Positions 55,601-63,262 of a DNA stretch of 64,000 bases are shown here, piece after piece. Under the pieces are notes generated by a model that saw only the letters and a list, made by a program, of their open reading frames with translations, did not search any database and was not told the DNA's origin. Location of the stretch: NCBI RefSeq assembly GCF_030813715.1, contig NZ_JAUSUZ010000001.1, positions 9,120,949-9,184,948 on the forward strand, given 5' to 3'. Every line of letters starts with the position of its first letter. Positions within the stretch are counted from its first letter, which is position 1. Source of the DNA: Catenuloplanes indicus. GTDB taxonomy: Bacteria > Actinomycetota > Actinomycetes > Mycobacteriales > Micromonosporaceae. The position numbers and the translations under genes were made by a program.

Positions 55601-55779
55601 GCTACGACCGCGACTCGGAGATGGTCACCGACATCCTCGGCGGTCGTGGTGAGGGCTCCGAGGTGCCGGTCATGGCATCCGGCCACACCGGTCCGGCCGA
55701 GCCGGACGCAGACACCCTCGACAGCGAGTACGAGCAGCTCGTGTCCGCTGTCGACGCACCGACCCGGAAGGCGGCCTGA
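52675..55779 (+). CDS. Head maturation protease/scaffold with embedded 2H-phosphoesterase-like domain
   Basis: 1034 residues in one frame. Residues 1-175 resemble a Mu-I-type prohead protease (KLGHTDARF with His57, and AYPSRSIEGNYN with Ser108). A Gly/Ser linker (205-240) and an acidic helical part (290-510) follow. Residues 598-762 carry two HxT motifs (HVTLAYLG at 629, HLTARY at 720) 91 residues apart, the 2H-phosphoesterase pattern. Residues 787-840 are Trp-rich (KSWWLHGPGLKKWKSW, FHERYGYWPGDKRNR). The C-terminus (866-1034) is a scaffold-like coil. No frame break is seen. Confidence 0.72.
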   Translation: MTAPTVDLARREGVELVRTGRWETMTGSWTPTAEDIAAAVDAQSCPAIRKPVVKLGHTDARFAVGDGEPALGWFENLRATDGGSTLVGDQVTLPWLHSVQAAAYPSRSIEGNYNHRCGAGHVHKFVLTAVALLGVTPPAVKTIRNLNDLPGMLGVAASDPDVPEGAERVQVTIMARRRAEDFDEGSTKRDAGGRFSRVDTNDGPEGRGASSGGSRTAGGSGSSGSSSGSAGGSSPKPAAPLKDSLKIGDRIQLRDGETLAGGAQVDGTEGVVKVAVVDSPTGRRLHIGLNPPEVDDGDDDLDSDAAESDDDSDDDEVSEPWSGNQDEWTTVLDETGIGALHAALPQMLDMGRQGAEHQKSLEKRGSDLEKRERALINSQYPGLNAAGKKELQKIDVRSADVSSRLNQEQERAQRRIEELRPEDRQRVARAEPGEARGAYREAYLAAHPGEEKTATTYSFLYAQGLEKQGALSAERQALEARRSELTGDPQPLTPEAQAELAEVRDAIRRNDGEIGDFLDESYLTDGVVSGEWGDLVYQAVMTDSGPRYSLSLRPPGAPADWEPDDGSAAVDFNNTALKKLGALLDKVVGSSSVQAAAEVHTGAMVALIPTPEDAARLAVGGGEPAEQLHVTLAYLGEAADLGVAGQQDVIDAVSAAANGLPVIEAEAFAPALFNPGDASDRDPCAVLLLSGEWLDIVHSLVAGALYDAPMPDQHRPWIPHLTARYADGVDALAALAERVGPVRFDRLRIAFAGQTLDIPLIGSAGPDEPLDEAEAVAAAAGSGKSLKSWWLHGPGLKKWKSWTDLYKHLRTKVDPAFAKRIASEWFHERYGYWPGDKRNRKVAAAAEPTILPAAEPDPSTPEEDMVSTLHADLRARLGLADDADEQAMLTALDALKSKADSPQPTPEMVAASAAATDKAEKAEAANQVMKEELAKVRDELNTIKASAAQTVKASFFDGLLATGRLKPADRATWEDRYDRDSEMVTDILGGRGEGSEVPVMASGHTGPAEPDADTLDSEYEQLVSAVDAPTRKAA
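55267..55779 (+). CDS. Possible nested scaffold protein from an internal start
   Basis: Within the protease/scaffold gene, ATG 55267 (residue 865) follows GAGGAGG by only 2-3 nt. The product would be the coiled C-terminal 170 residues, like lambda Nu3 made inside gene C. The short spacing makes use of this start uncertain. Confidence 0.35.
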   Translation: MVSTLHADLRARLGLADDADEQAMLTALDALKSKADSPQPTPEMVAASAAATDKAEKAEAANQVMKEELAKVRDELNTIKASAAQTVKASFFDGLLATGRLKPADRATWEDRYDRDSEMVTDILGGRGEGSEVPVMASGHTGPAEPDADTLDSEYEQLVSAVDAPTRKAA

Positions 55780-55781
55780 GC

Positions 55782-56153
55782 ATGGGCGCGTACGAGCCGA
55801 AGTTCCTCTACCGCGACGTCATCACCGCAACCGCGTCGTCGACGATCACCGTCACGAACGGCGTCGGTGTGGTCCTCGCCGTGTCCGGCAGTGGCACCGT
55901 CGCGCCGGCCGGCGCGGACTCGAACGCCGTCGTCGGCACCGCCGCTCACGACGTCGTGAGCGGCGAGCGATTCGCCTACCACCCGCGCGGCAAGGTCCAC
56001 ATCTCGACCGCGGCCGGCGCCATCACCGCGGGCGACCGCATCAACGCCGCCGCTGCCGGCGCGGTGAAGACCGCCACGGCCGGCGTCGGGAACTTCGGCA
56101 TCGCTCTCACCACGGCCGCCGACACGGCGCTCGTGGAGTGGATGGAGATCTGA
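55782..56153 (+). CDS. Capsid decoration protein, DUF2190-like
   Basis: 123 residues, beta-rich and Ala/Gly/Thr-rich. The centre (GERFAYHPRGKVHISTAAGAITAGDRINAA) is the pattern of DUF2190 head-decoration proteins, which sit on the outside of the capsid between protease and major capsid genes. It follows the protease/scaffold stop by 2 nt and ends before a strong terminator. Confidence 0.75.
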   Translation: MGAYEPKFLYRDVITATASSTITVTNGVGVVLAVSGSGTVAPAGADSNAVVGTAAHDVVSGERFAYHPRGKVHISTAAGAITAGDRINAAAAGAVKTATAGVGNFGIALTTAADTALVEWMEI

Positions 56154-56183
56154 CCTCCCGCCCGCACTGACCTCTCGTCTTCC

Positions 56184-56213
56184 AAGCCCGGCACGTCATT
56201 CGTGCCGGGCTTT
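56184..56213 (+). terminator. Strong hairpin between decoration and capsid genes
   Basis: AAGCCCGGCACG and CGTGCCGGGCTT, 12-bp arms with a 5-nt loop, end in TTT. Being inside a late operon, it may tune the amounts of upstream and capsid messages. Confidence 0.85.
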
Positions 56214-56251
56214 CGTGTGCCCGGCCTCCGGGCGATCCGAAAGGAGCCCCG

Positions 56252-57187
56252 ATGCCGGGCGCTTACCCTCCGGCAGCGGCAACGCTGTCCGGCACCCTCC
56301 TGACCATCGACCGCCTGCTGCGGAACCCGACGTTCCTGGCCCGGCGCCTGCGCGGCATCCCGGATCTGCGGTTCGTCGCCGACCAGATCCTCACCCGGAA
56401 GATCAAGGCCAACGGCGGTGCCGCGATGGCCGAGACGGGCGAGCCGATCGTGAACTCCCGGCCGATCGAGTCGATCGCGCCCGGCGGCGAGTACCCGCGG
56501 GACAGCCCGGCGGACGGCACCGCGATGCTGGTCAAGGTCAGTAAGTGGGGTGAGGCGACCCCGCTGACCGACGAGAAGATCAAGCGGTCCGTGTACGGCG
56601 GTGACGAGGTCGACCGGTCGCTGCGCAAGGCCGCGAACACGATCATCACGAAGGTAGACCGGCTCGCCACGTCCGCGATGGGTTCGCTGGTCACCGCGAC
56701 GAGTGCCGCCGCCGCGACGTGGGACAACGCGTCGGCGCTGCTGTTCCGGGACGTGGAGAAGGCCGCGGCGAAGGTCGTCGACCTCAACCAGGGTTTCCGG
56801 CCGAACACGCTGCTGATGTCGACGACGAAGTACGCGATGCTCGTCACCGACCCGGCGATCGCCGCGCTGCGCCGCCGCGAGGCGACCGACAACCCCATCT
56901 ACGGCGGGGACATCGAGTACATCGGCAAGTACCGGATCATCTCGACGTCGGTCGGGAACCTGCCCCGGGACTCGGTGTGGGTGTTCGACGACAACGAGCT
57001 CGGCGGCATGGCCGACGAGACCGAGGTCGACCCGGGCTACGCGACGATGGACAACGGCCTCCAGTTCAAGGTCATCCGCGTGGACTCGCGGGACGCCTGG
57101 GACATCCAGGCCCGCCGGATCACCGCCCCGATGGTCACCGAGCCGGGCGCGGCCATCGAGATCACCGGCACGGGGAGCCTGGGCTGA
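56252..57187 (+). CDS. Major capsid protein, HK97-like fold
   Basis: 311 residues. The body has features of actinophage capsids of the HK97 fold: an N-terminal helix (LLTIDRLLRNPTFLARRL), IKANGGAAMAETGEPI, the E-loop-like TPLTDEKIKRSVYGG, the spine helix VDRSLRKAANTIITKVDRLA and a P-domain end (PNTLLMSTTKYAMLVTDPAIAALRRREATDNPIYGG, read in parts). Position after protease and decoration genes agrees. ATG 56252 follows AAAGGAG. Confidence 0.82.
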   Translation: MPGAYPPAAATLSGTLLTIDRLLRNPTFLARRLRGIPDLRFVADQILTRKIKANGGAAMAETGEPIVNSRPIESIAPGGEYPRDSPADGTAMLVKVSKWGEATPLTDEKIKRSVYGGDEVDRSLRKAANTIITKVDRLATSAMGSLVTATSAAAATWDNASALLFRDVEKAAAKVVDLNQGFRPNTLLMSTTKYAMLVTDPAIAALRRREATDNPIYGGDIEYIGKYRIISTSVGNLPRDSVWVFDDNELGGMADETEVDPGYATMDNGLQFKVIRVDSRDAWDIQARRITAPMVTEPGAAIEITGTGSLG

Positions 57188-57681
57188 TGAGCGACGCCCG
57201 ATTCCAGGTCATCGCCGAGTGCGCGTACGCGAAGATCGCCGACGCGGCCGGTGTCTCGTGGCGGCTGTTCGAGAAGGGTGCGCTGATCCCGGCGAACACC
57301 CCGAACCTCGACCACCTGCTCCGCAACCACTACGTCGCGAAGGTCGGCGAGAAAGCGACCGGCGGCCTCAACGCCGACGGTTTCCCGTCCGGGGCGGAGG
57401 ACGTCGAGGTGCCCGAGGGGATCACGACGACACCCTCCGGCGGTCAGTCGGTCGGCGCGAACCCGAACGGCCCGGCCAGCGACGCCGAGAAGGCGGCGGC
57501 GGAGGTCGCCGAGCGCCGCGCTGCCGCGCGGGCGAAGCTCCCGGCCGACGGCGCCGCTCCGGACGGCCGCGCCGGCAAGGACGTCCACGTCGAGTACCTC
57601 GTCGGCAAGGGCTACGACTACGACGAGCTGGTCAAGCAGGACAAGGCCGACCTCGTCGAGATGGGCAAGCAGCAGTCCTGA
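57187..57681 (+). CDS. Hypothetical head-proximal protein
   Basis: 164 residues. An N-terminal compact part (SWRLFEKGALIPANTPNLDHLLRNHYV) is followed by a Gly/Pro-rich stretch and a C-terminal helix pair (EYLVGKGYDYDELVKQDKADLVEMGKQ) like a HeH/LEM fold. Relatives follow the capsid gene in actinophages. ATG 57187 overlaps the capsid stop by one base. Confidence 0.6.
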   Translation: MSDARFQVIAECAYAKIADAAGVSWRLFEKGALIPANTPNLDHLLRNHYVAKVGEKATGGLNADGFPSGAEDVEVPEGITTTPSGGQSVGANPNGPASDAEKAAAEVAERRAAARAKLPADGAAPDGRAGKDVHVEYLVGKGYDYDELVKQDKADLVEMGKQQS

Positions 57682-57693
57682 CCGGGGGAAGAA

Positions 57694-57723
57694 GTGCTGG
57701 GCCGTAGCGGGGCGGCCCAGCAC
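57694..57723 (+). terminator. GC hairpin before the tail genes
   Basis: GTGCTGGGCCG and CGGCCCAGCAC, perfect 11-bp arms with an 8-nt loop, lie 12 bp after a stop. No T tract; a weak terminator or processing hairpin. Confidence 0.55.
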
Positions 57724-57743
57724 CTACCTCACCGGGGTGAGCC

Positions 57744-58781
57744 ATGCCCCGATACGTTGTCGTTGCCGCCTGCGTTGGTTTGCATCGCTGGACTGGTGGC
57801 GGACCACAGCTGTTTTTCGCCTACGCGGGCGATCCGGTGCCGGCCGAGGCGGTGTCAGCGGATGTGGCCAGGCTGGCTGGCCTGGGAATGATCGCCGAGG
57901 TCGGCGACGTTCCCGCCGACCCGACACCGCCAGCCGGCGGCATGTCGGCTGAGCTGGCGGCGGTCAAGGCCACCGCCGACTCGGCGTCGTCGTTGGCGAC
58001 GGCCGCGCAGTCCGAGGTCGCCGGTTTGCAGGTGACGGCGACGTCGTACCAGCAGGCGCTGGCCGCGTCGCTCGCCGACCGGCAGGCGCTGTGGCGGAAC
58101 GCTGGCCTGCTCGCGGAGGGCCTCGATGCGCTCCGGGCCGAGGTCGCCGCGATCCAGCTCCAGCCGGGGCTGCCGCCGACACCGGAGCAGGTCGACAGCG
58201 CGGTTGCCTCGTGGCTGGCCGCGCATCCGCCCGCCGCCGGCCGGAATGCCGAACTGCGCCGGGGAGTATCGGGTATTGAGGGGCGGACCGCGGGGGACGC
58301 CTGGACGGTGCTCGCGTCGTGGTCGGAGCTGACCGGCCCGACCCCGACGCCGGATGCGATCGCCACGGCGGTCGCGAATTGGATGTCCGCGCACCAGGCC
58401 GTCGAACTCCGGTCGAACGGCACCGCGATTCAGTGGCGGCCCTACGGCGGCACCTGGACCGACCTCGTGCAACTCGCGGCCATCACTGGCCCGGCCGCTA
58501 CGGCGAGGCTGGCCGCCCCCGAGGAGCCGGCCATGCTGCCGGCGCTCCAGGTCGGCGCGAACGAGGTCTCTCTGAGCTGGAAGACCGCGATGCCGACCGC
58601 CAGCTACCAGGTGTTCCCGTCGCTGTCCGGCAGCACCGCGATCCTCGGGAAGCTCGACGTTGTCGTGAAGCCCGGCTCGCAGACGACGACCGGCTGCAAG
58701 GTCACCGTCGTGAACACGAGCGTCCTCCCGATCGCCGTCGGCGCAGGCACCGTCAGCGCGCTCGCGTTCTCCCCGAACTAG
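57744..58781 (+). CDS. Probable tail or fibre protein
   Basis: 345 residues. Helical coil-like N-terminal half (ATADSASSLATAAQSEVAGLQVTATSYQQALAASLADRQ, Ala-rich), then repeats of an ELR..IQWR pattern (AELRRGVSGIEGR..WTVLASWSELTGPT and VELRSNGTAIQWR..WTDLVQLAAITGP), and a beta-rich C-terminus. The repeated pattern is common in actinophage minor tail or fibre proteins. Its stop overlaps the convergent HNH gene. Confidence 0.6.
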   Translation: MPRYVVVAACVGLHRWTGGGPQLFFAYAGDPVPAEAVSADVARLAGLGMIAEVGDVPADPTPPAGGMSAELAAVKATADSASSLATAAQSEVAGLQVTATSYQQALAASLADRQALWRNAGLLAEGLDALRAEVAAIQLQPGLPPTPEQVDSAVASWLAAHPPAAGRNAELRRGVSGIEGRTAGDAWTVLASWSELTGPTPTPDAIATAVANWMSAHQAVELRSNGTAIQWRPYGGTWTDLVQLAAITGPAATARLAAPEEPAMLPALQVGANEVSLSWKTAMPTASYQVFPSLSGSTAILGKLDVVVKPGSQTTTGCKVTVVNTSVLPIAVGAGTVSALAFSPN

Positions 58782-59350
58782 GCGGCAACGTTCGCCGGAC
58801 TCACCCTTCGGGCCTTCTTTGCCTTGCAAGCTATGCAGTATCGACGTCCGCCTACCCATAAGGCGTTTTCCTCGGTGTATTCGTGTCCGCTGCGGCAGTG
58901 AGTTTGCCGACGCGATCTACCGGCTGCCGTATGCGGGCTCCTTAATTGATTCTCGTGAGGCGTCACTGCCTCAATGTGGTCCGGGTTTACACATGCGCGA
59001 TGTTTGCACTCTCGGCCTGGGCACGTTGGATCCGTGTTGTGGCAGACGTGATCCAGATGCATCCCTTCCGGAATTGAACCCTTCGCCTGCTCGTAGTAGA
59101 AGCGGTGGGCGTTGTTCCCGAAAAGCTGCCCGTATCCATGCGTGTTTAGTGGGCCGGGCCAAGTCCAGCACGCACTGGGGTCGGAGGTGTCCAGCAGGGA
59201 CATCCAGACCTCGGCGGGCTGGTGGTCTAACTGGTGTCTGCCGAGTCGTCTCGCCCGATGGAGCCGGTTGTAGCAATTCCGGCATATGCCGCGCGCATGG
59301 ATCGGCTTTTCGTCCCCGCATTCGCCGCAGGTAATCAGTCTTGCAGGCAT
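58778..59350 (-). CDS. HNH endonuclease, homing-type
   Basis: 190 residues. A zinc ribbon (CGECGDEKPIHARGICRNCYNRL) precedes the HNH nuclease core (MHLDHVCHNTDPTCPGRECKHRACVNPDHIEAVTP) and a second zinc pair (CRSGHEYTEENA..YCIACKAKKARR). It lies backwards between tail genes, has lower GC than its neighbours, and its stop overlaps the tail gene. These are marks of a selfish insertion. ATG 59350 has no clear ribosome site. Confidence 0.87.
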   Translation of the reverse strand: MPARLITCGECGDEKPIHARGICRNCYNRLHRARRLGRHQLDHQPAEVWMSLLDTSDPSACWTWPGPLNTHGYGQLFGNNAHRFYYEQAKGSIPEGMHLDHVCHNTDPTCPGRECKHRACVNPDHIEAVTPHENQLRSPHTAAGRSRRQTHCRSGHEYTEENALWVGGRRYCIACKAKKARRVSPANVAA

Positions 59351-59382
59351 TTGGAAATTGTATCAATGGAGGCTGGCTGAAG

Positions 59383-59664
59383 ATGGCTACTAACCCTGTG
59401 CGGACCTGCCCCATTTGCATGACAAGCGATGATCACCCAAGGCATGTAATTGACCTTGGTGGCGACACGCAAGCCGCTTTTCATATGGATTGTTGCGCCA
59501 TCGCCCGCAACTGCGAGGTGTGCCTCGCGCAGCTCGACGGGGTCGGTGGCGTCGAGGGCAACCCGCGCGGCGACGCGCTCCGCGAGCACCTGCTGACCAC
59601 CGGGACTGGCCCGGACCAGGCGGGCTGGACCGCGCCGGCCGACATTGCATCCGTGGAGGGCTGA
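59383..59664 (+). CDS. Small zinc-finger phage protein
   Basis: 93 residues from ATG 59383, 13 nt after GGAGG. RTCPICMTSDDHPRHVIDL, FHMDCCAIARNCEVCLAQL give Cys/His pairs typical of a zinc finger found beside tail-fibre genes in actinophages. Function unknown. The promoter side lies in the AT-richer gap left of it. Confidence 0.6.
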   Translation: MATNPVRTCPICMTSDDHPRHVIDLGGDTQAAFHMDCCAIARNCEVCLAQLDGVGGVEGNPRGDALREHLLTTGTGPDQAGWTAPADIASVEG

Positions 59665-59667
59665 CCT

Positions 59668-60054
59668 GTGCCGAATAATCTCGTTCTAACCGAAGCGAAC
59701 CGGTACATCGACGCCGGGTTCGCCACCGCCGCGTATGTGGCGCCGACCTCCCCGATCCGTGTCGCCCTGCTGACCGCGAACGGCACGAACACCGCCGCGG
59801 GCACCGAGGTGACGGGTGGCTCGTACGCCCGGCAGACGATCACGATGGGGGCGGCGGCGTCCGGGTCGGCGTCGAACTCGAACACGATCAACTTCACGGG
59901 TCTTCCGGCGGCGACGGTCACGGGCATCGACATCTACGACAGCAACGGCACCCCGCGCCGGATCTGGACCGGCCCGCTCACCGCCTCGAAGACCGTGGGG
60001 GCAGGGGACACGCTGAGCTTCTCGGCGTCCTCGATCGTCGCGTCGCTCGCGTAG
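59668..60054 (+). CDS. Phage tail fibre-type protein
   Basis: 128 residues. IRVALLTANGT..EVTGGSYARQTITM..IDIYDSNGTPRRIWTG and the late LSFSASSIVASLA match a small family annotated as phage tail fibre proteins. GTG 59668 lies 3 nt after the previous stop. Confidence 0.72.
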   Translation: MPNNLVLTEANRYIDAGFATAAYVAPTSPIRVALLTANGTNTAAGTEVTGGSYARQTITMGAAASGSASNSNTINFTGLPAATVTGIDIYDSNGTPRRIWTGPLTASKTVGAGDTLSFSASSIVASLA

Positions 60055-60079
60055 CTGATCTTCCGGTAGGGGGTCGGCG

Positions 60080-63000
60080 ATGGCCACCAGGTTGTATCTG
60101 GGAAATGCTGCCGCCAGCTACACCCCGACGACGAAGCGTGGCGCCTGGGACAACTCCGCGGCGACGCTTGCCCGCCGCCTCAGCCCTGTCCCCGAGGGCG
60201 CGGCGGCGACCGCGGCGATCGCGGAGACGTCGGCGACGAACGCGTTCGACGTGCTGTGGGGCCGGTGGATCTCGGATCCGGCGATTACGGCCGGGACGCT
60301 GTCCGGGACCGTGCAGTGGATCGCGGGCGTCCTCGAGAGCAACACTGCGGCGAACGACTTCTTCCATGTCCACATCTTCGTCACGGCCGGTGATACGGAC
60401 ACGGTCCGCGGCACGCTGCTGACGAACAACATCGGCGCGACCGAGTTCACCACCACGGCGACCGGCCGCGGCGAGGGCGCGAAGACGGTCACGAACGTCG
60501 CCGTTCAGGTCGGGGACCGGATCGTCGTCGAGATCGGCTACGTCGCCAACAACACCGTCACGACCAGCTACACCGGCACCCTGCACTACGGCAACACCGG
60601 CACCGCCGACCTCGCTCAGGGCGGCACAACGGTTACCACGTCGCCCGGCTGGGTCGAGTTCTCCGGCGCTGACGGGCTGTTCTACCCCCGCACGCAGTCG
60701 CTCACCGACGCGTTCTCCGGGCTGATCTATGCGAACCCGCCGTGGGACGGGCCGTACGGCGGCGCCGACCTACTCGCCGGCCAGGCCCGCGTCCCGGTCG
60801 CCCACACCGCGGGCACCCCGGCGTACGCGGGTGTCTACTCCACGCCGGCCAACCAGGCGCAGCGCTGGCATTTCGCGGATTCCAGCATCTACTGCGAAGT
60901 CCCGGTCGTCCCGGCCGCAGGCGGCAGCACCGGCACCGTCTACGCCCAGCTCGCCGTCACCGCCACCATGTACACGCTCGGCAGCTACGCGGGCGTGTTC
61001 TACGACGCGGTCAGTAACGTCATCGTCTTCCAGAACTGTGTCGACTACTCCGACCCGACTGCCGCGTTCATCCCCTACGACCCGGTCGCGCACCGCTGGT
61101 GGCGGCTGCGGCACGCCGCGAACGTCCTGTACTGGGACACGTCACCGGACGGCACAACCTGGACCAACCAGCGCAGCCTAAGCCCGGCGCCGTCGTGGAC
61201 GAACTACAACGGCCTCGGCATCCTCCTCGAAGGCGCCCGCGACTCCGGCACCAACGACTACGTCCACTTCGACAACGTCAACACCCCGGCGGCGGCCTCG
61301 CACGCCGGGTCCGCAACCCTGTCGGCCGCCTCCGGCCTGACCGCGGGCGGTGCCACCACCGCGGCCGGCACCGTTGCGCTGAGCGCGACGTCCGGGCTGA
61401 CGGCGGCGGCAGACCGGGCCGTGCCCGCCACGGCCGGCCTGTCTGCGGCGTCCGGCCTCACGGTGTCGGCAACCCGCGGCACCACCGGCGCTGTATCGCT
61501 GTCCGCCGCGAGCGGGCTGACCGCGGGCGCCGTACGGCAGGTGCCGGCCGGCACAGCACTGTCGGCATCGTCCGGGCTCACCGCGGGCGGCGCGGCAACG
61601 GCGGCCGGTGCGGCCGCGCTGTCGGCGGCATCGTCACTGGCGGTGGCAGCAGTCCGGGTCACGCCAGGTGTCGCAGCACTGTCCGCAGCGTCAGGTCTTA
61701 CCGCCGGGGCGACCGCAGCATCCGGCGGCACGGTCATGCTCGGCGCCGCATCGTCCCTCACCTCGGCCGCAGTACGCGCCCAAGCCGGTGCGGCGACTCT
61801 GTCCGCCGCCAGCGGCCTGTCCGCGGTGGCGGCAGCCGGTGCGGGCGCGGCGACCACCCTTTCGGCCACCTCGAACCTCACCGCCGCCGCTCTGCGCACC
61901 GCAGCCGGGGCCTCGACGCTCTCTGCCGCGTCCAGTCTCGCCGCAGGCGGGCAGCGGACGGCGGTCGCCGCCGTACTGCTCTCCAGCGGATCGTCGCTGA
62001 CAGCGGCAGGCGACACGACAGCGATCGTCGGCGCCCTACTCTCCGCCGCCTCACACCTGACCGCAGCAGGAACCCGGGTAGCGTCCGGTGCCGTCACGCT
62101 GTCCGCGATGTCGGCTCTCACGGCCGGCGGCATGAGTACGGCATCGGCGGCAGCAGCACTGTCCGCGGCATCGACACTCGCCGCGTCTGCTACTCGCGTC
62201 ACCGCCGCCGGTGCCATGCTCTCCGCCTCGTCAACGCTCACGGTGTCGGGCAGCAGCGGCGCGGACGTTGGCGCCATCCTGTCGGCTGCGAGCAGCCTCA
62301 CCACCGCAGGTGTCGGTACTACGGTCGGCGCGGCCACGCTCTCCGCCACCTCGGCGCTGTCCGCTGCGGGCGTGCGCGGCACATCGGCCGCTGCGGCACT
62401 GGCCGCAGCCAGCAGCCTCGCCGCCGCCGGTATCCCGGCGCGCGCCGCAGCCGCACTCCTATCCGCGGCCAGCACGTTCTCCGCCAGCGGAATCAGCATC
62501 CGGCCCGGCGCGGCCCAGCTCTCGGCGGCATCAGCCCTGACCGCGGACACCGCCGGGTCCAGTTCGGCCACCGCGATCCTGTCTGCCACCTCCGTGCTGT
62601 CCGCGGCGGCCGGCCGAGCTGCGATCGCCGCAGCGACGCTCTCCGCCAGCAGCGGCCTGGTAGTCGCCGCCGTGGCCACCGGGCAGGGTGCAGTCGTGCT
62701 TGCGGCAGCCGCCGGGCTCACCGCCGAAACCGTTCCCGCCCGGTTCGCGAACGTCATGCTCGGCGCGGCCAGCAGCCTCGCCGCGGACGGGACGCGCGGG
62801 GCGAACGGCCTGGCCGTCATGTCCGCAGCGACCACGCTCTCTGCAGACGGGCACACCTCCGCCGGCAGCACGGTGCTCCTCACCGCGGCCAGCGCACTCG
62901 AAGCGACCGCCGGCCGGGGCCTCGTAGGCGCGATCACCCTCACCGCCGGCTCTCACCTCGGCGCGGGCGGCACCCTCGTCGGCGGGGCGGCAGCCCAGCT

Positions 63001-63262
63001 CTCCGCCGCGACCCTGCTTTTGGTGACCGCCGTTCCGGACGTGTTTCCAACCGCCCGCCGGCTCGTCGCCGTCCTCATCCGGCCCGGCCTGACCGCAACT
63101 CTACCGCCCGCGCCCGGCTCGTGGCGGACACCGGCCGGCGGCGCCTGCACGCCTACACCTCCGAGGGGCCCCGTGACCGACATCGTGGTCGGCGACACCG
63201 ACGTACCGCGCCTGACCGTGTCGCCGTTCGACGGCGGTACGCGCGCGGCGCTTGACCGTTGA
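60080..63262 (+). CDS. Large tail fibre protein with 29 perfect 20-residue repeats
   Basis: 1060 residues. Residues 1-198 are a beta-rich N-terminal domain (LYLGNAAASYTPTTKRGAWD start). Residues 199-405 look like a concanavalin-A-type lectin fold (WDTSPDGTTWTNQR..YNGLGILLEGARD). Residues 412-991 are 29 contiguous repeats with consensus [AV]xLSAASxLTAxGxRxxxGA. The last 69 residues end in VTDIVVGDTDVPRLTVSP, which matches the start of the next, broken gene, so the fibre reads into it. Host adhesion is inferred. Confidence 0.82.
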   Translation: MATRLYLGNAAASYTPTTKRGAWDNSAATLARRLSPVPEGAAATAAIAETSATNAFDVLWGRWISDPAITAGTLSGTVQWIAGVLESNTAANDFFHVHIFVTAGDTDTVRGTLLTNNIGATEFTTTATGRGEGAKTVTNVAVQVGDRIVVEIGYVANNTVTTSYTGTLHYGNTGTADLAQGGTTVTTSPGWVEFSGADGLFYPRTQSLTDAFSGLIYANPPWDGPYGGADLLAGQARVPVAHTAGTPAYAGVYSTPANQAQRWHFADSSIYCEVPVVPAAGGSTGTVYAQLAVTATMYTLGSYAGVFYDAVSNVIVFQNCVDYSDPTAAFIPYDPVAHRWWRLRHAANVLYWDTSPDGTTWTNQRSLSPAPSWTNYNGLGILLEGARDSGTNDYVHFDNVNTPAAASHAGSATLSAASGLTAGGATTAAGTVALSATSGLTAAADRAVPATAGLSAASGLTVSATRGTTGAVSLSAASGLTAGAVRQVPAGTALSASSGLTAGGAATAAGAAALSAASSLAVAAVRVTPGVAALSAASGLTAGATAASGGTVMLGAASSLTSAAVRAQAGAATLSAASGLSAVAAAGAGAATTLSATSNLTAAALRTAAGASTLSAASSLAAGGQRTAVAAVLLSSGSSLTAAGDTTAIVGALLSAASHLTAAGTRVASGAVTLSAMSALTAGGMSTASAAAALSAASTLAASATRVTAAGAMLSASSTLTVSGSSGADVGAILSAASSLTTAGVGTTVGAATLSATSALSAAGVRGTSAAAALAAASSLAAAGIPARAAAALLSAASTFSASGISIRPGAAQLSAASALTADTAGSSSATAILSATSVLSAAAGRAAIAAATLSASSGLVVAAVATGQGAVVLAAAAGLTAETVPARFANVMLGAASSLAADGTRGANGLAVMSAATTLSADGHTSAGSTVLLTAASALEATAGRGLVGAITLTAGSHLGAGGTLVGGAAAQLSAATLLLVTAVPDVFPTARRLVAVLIRPGLTATLPPAPGSWRTPAGGACTPTPPRGPVTDIVVGDTDVPRLTVSPFDGGTRAALDR
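61313..63052 (+). repeat. 29 tandem 60-bp coding units
   Basis: Each unit is exactly 60 bp and codes 20 residues, without any insertion or deletion over 1740 bp. LSAxSxL is kept in nearly every unit while codons vary, so selection acts on the protein repeat. Confidence 0.93.

Noticed and set aside
61313..63052. CRISPR-like array from the regular 60-bp period
   Set aside because: There is no conserved repeat-plus-spacer structure; the period is coding and the units all vary.
61099..63255. 718-codon second frame in the fibre repeat region
   Set aside because: It mirrors the 60-bp repeat in another frame and is very Arg-rich; only the 1060-residue frame gives sensible domains.
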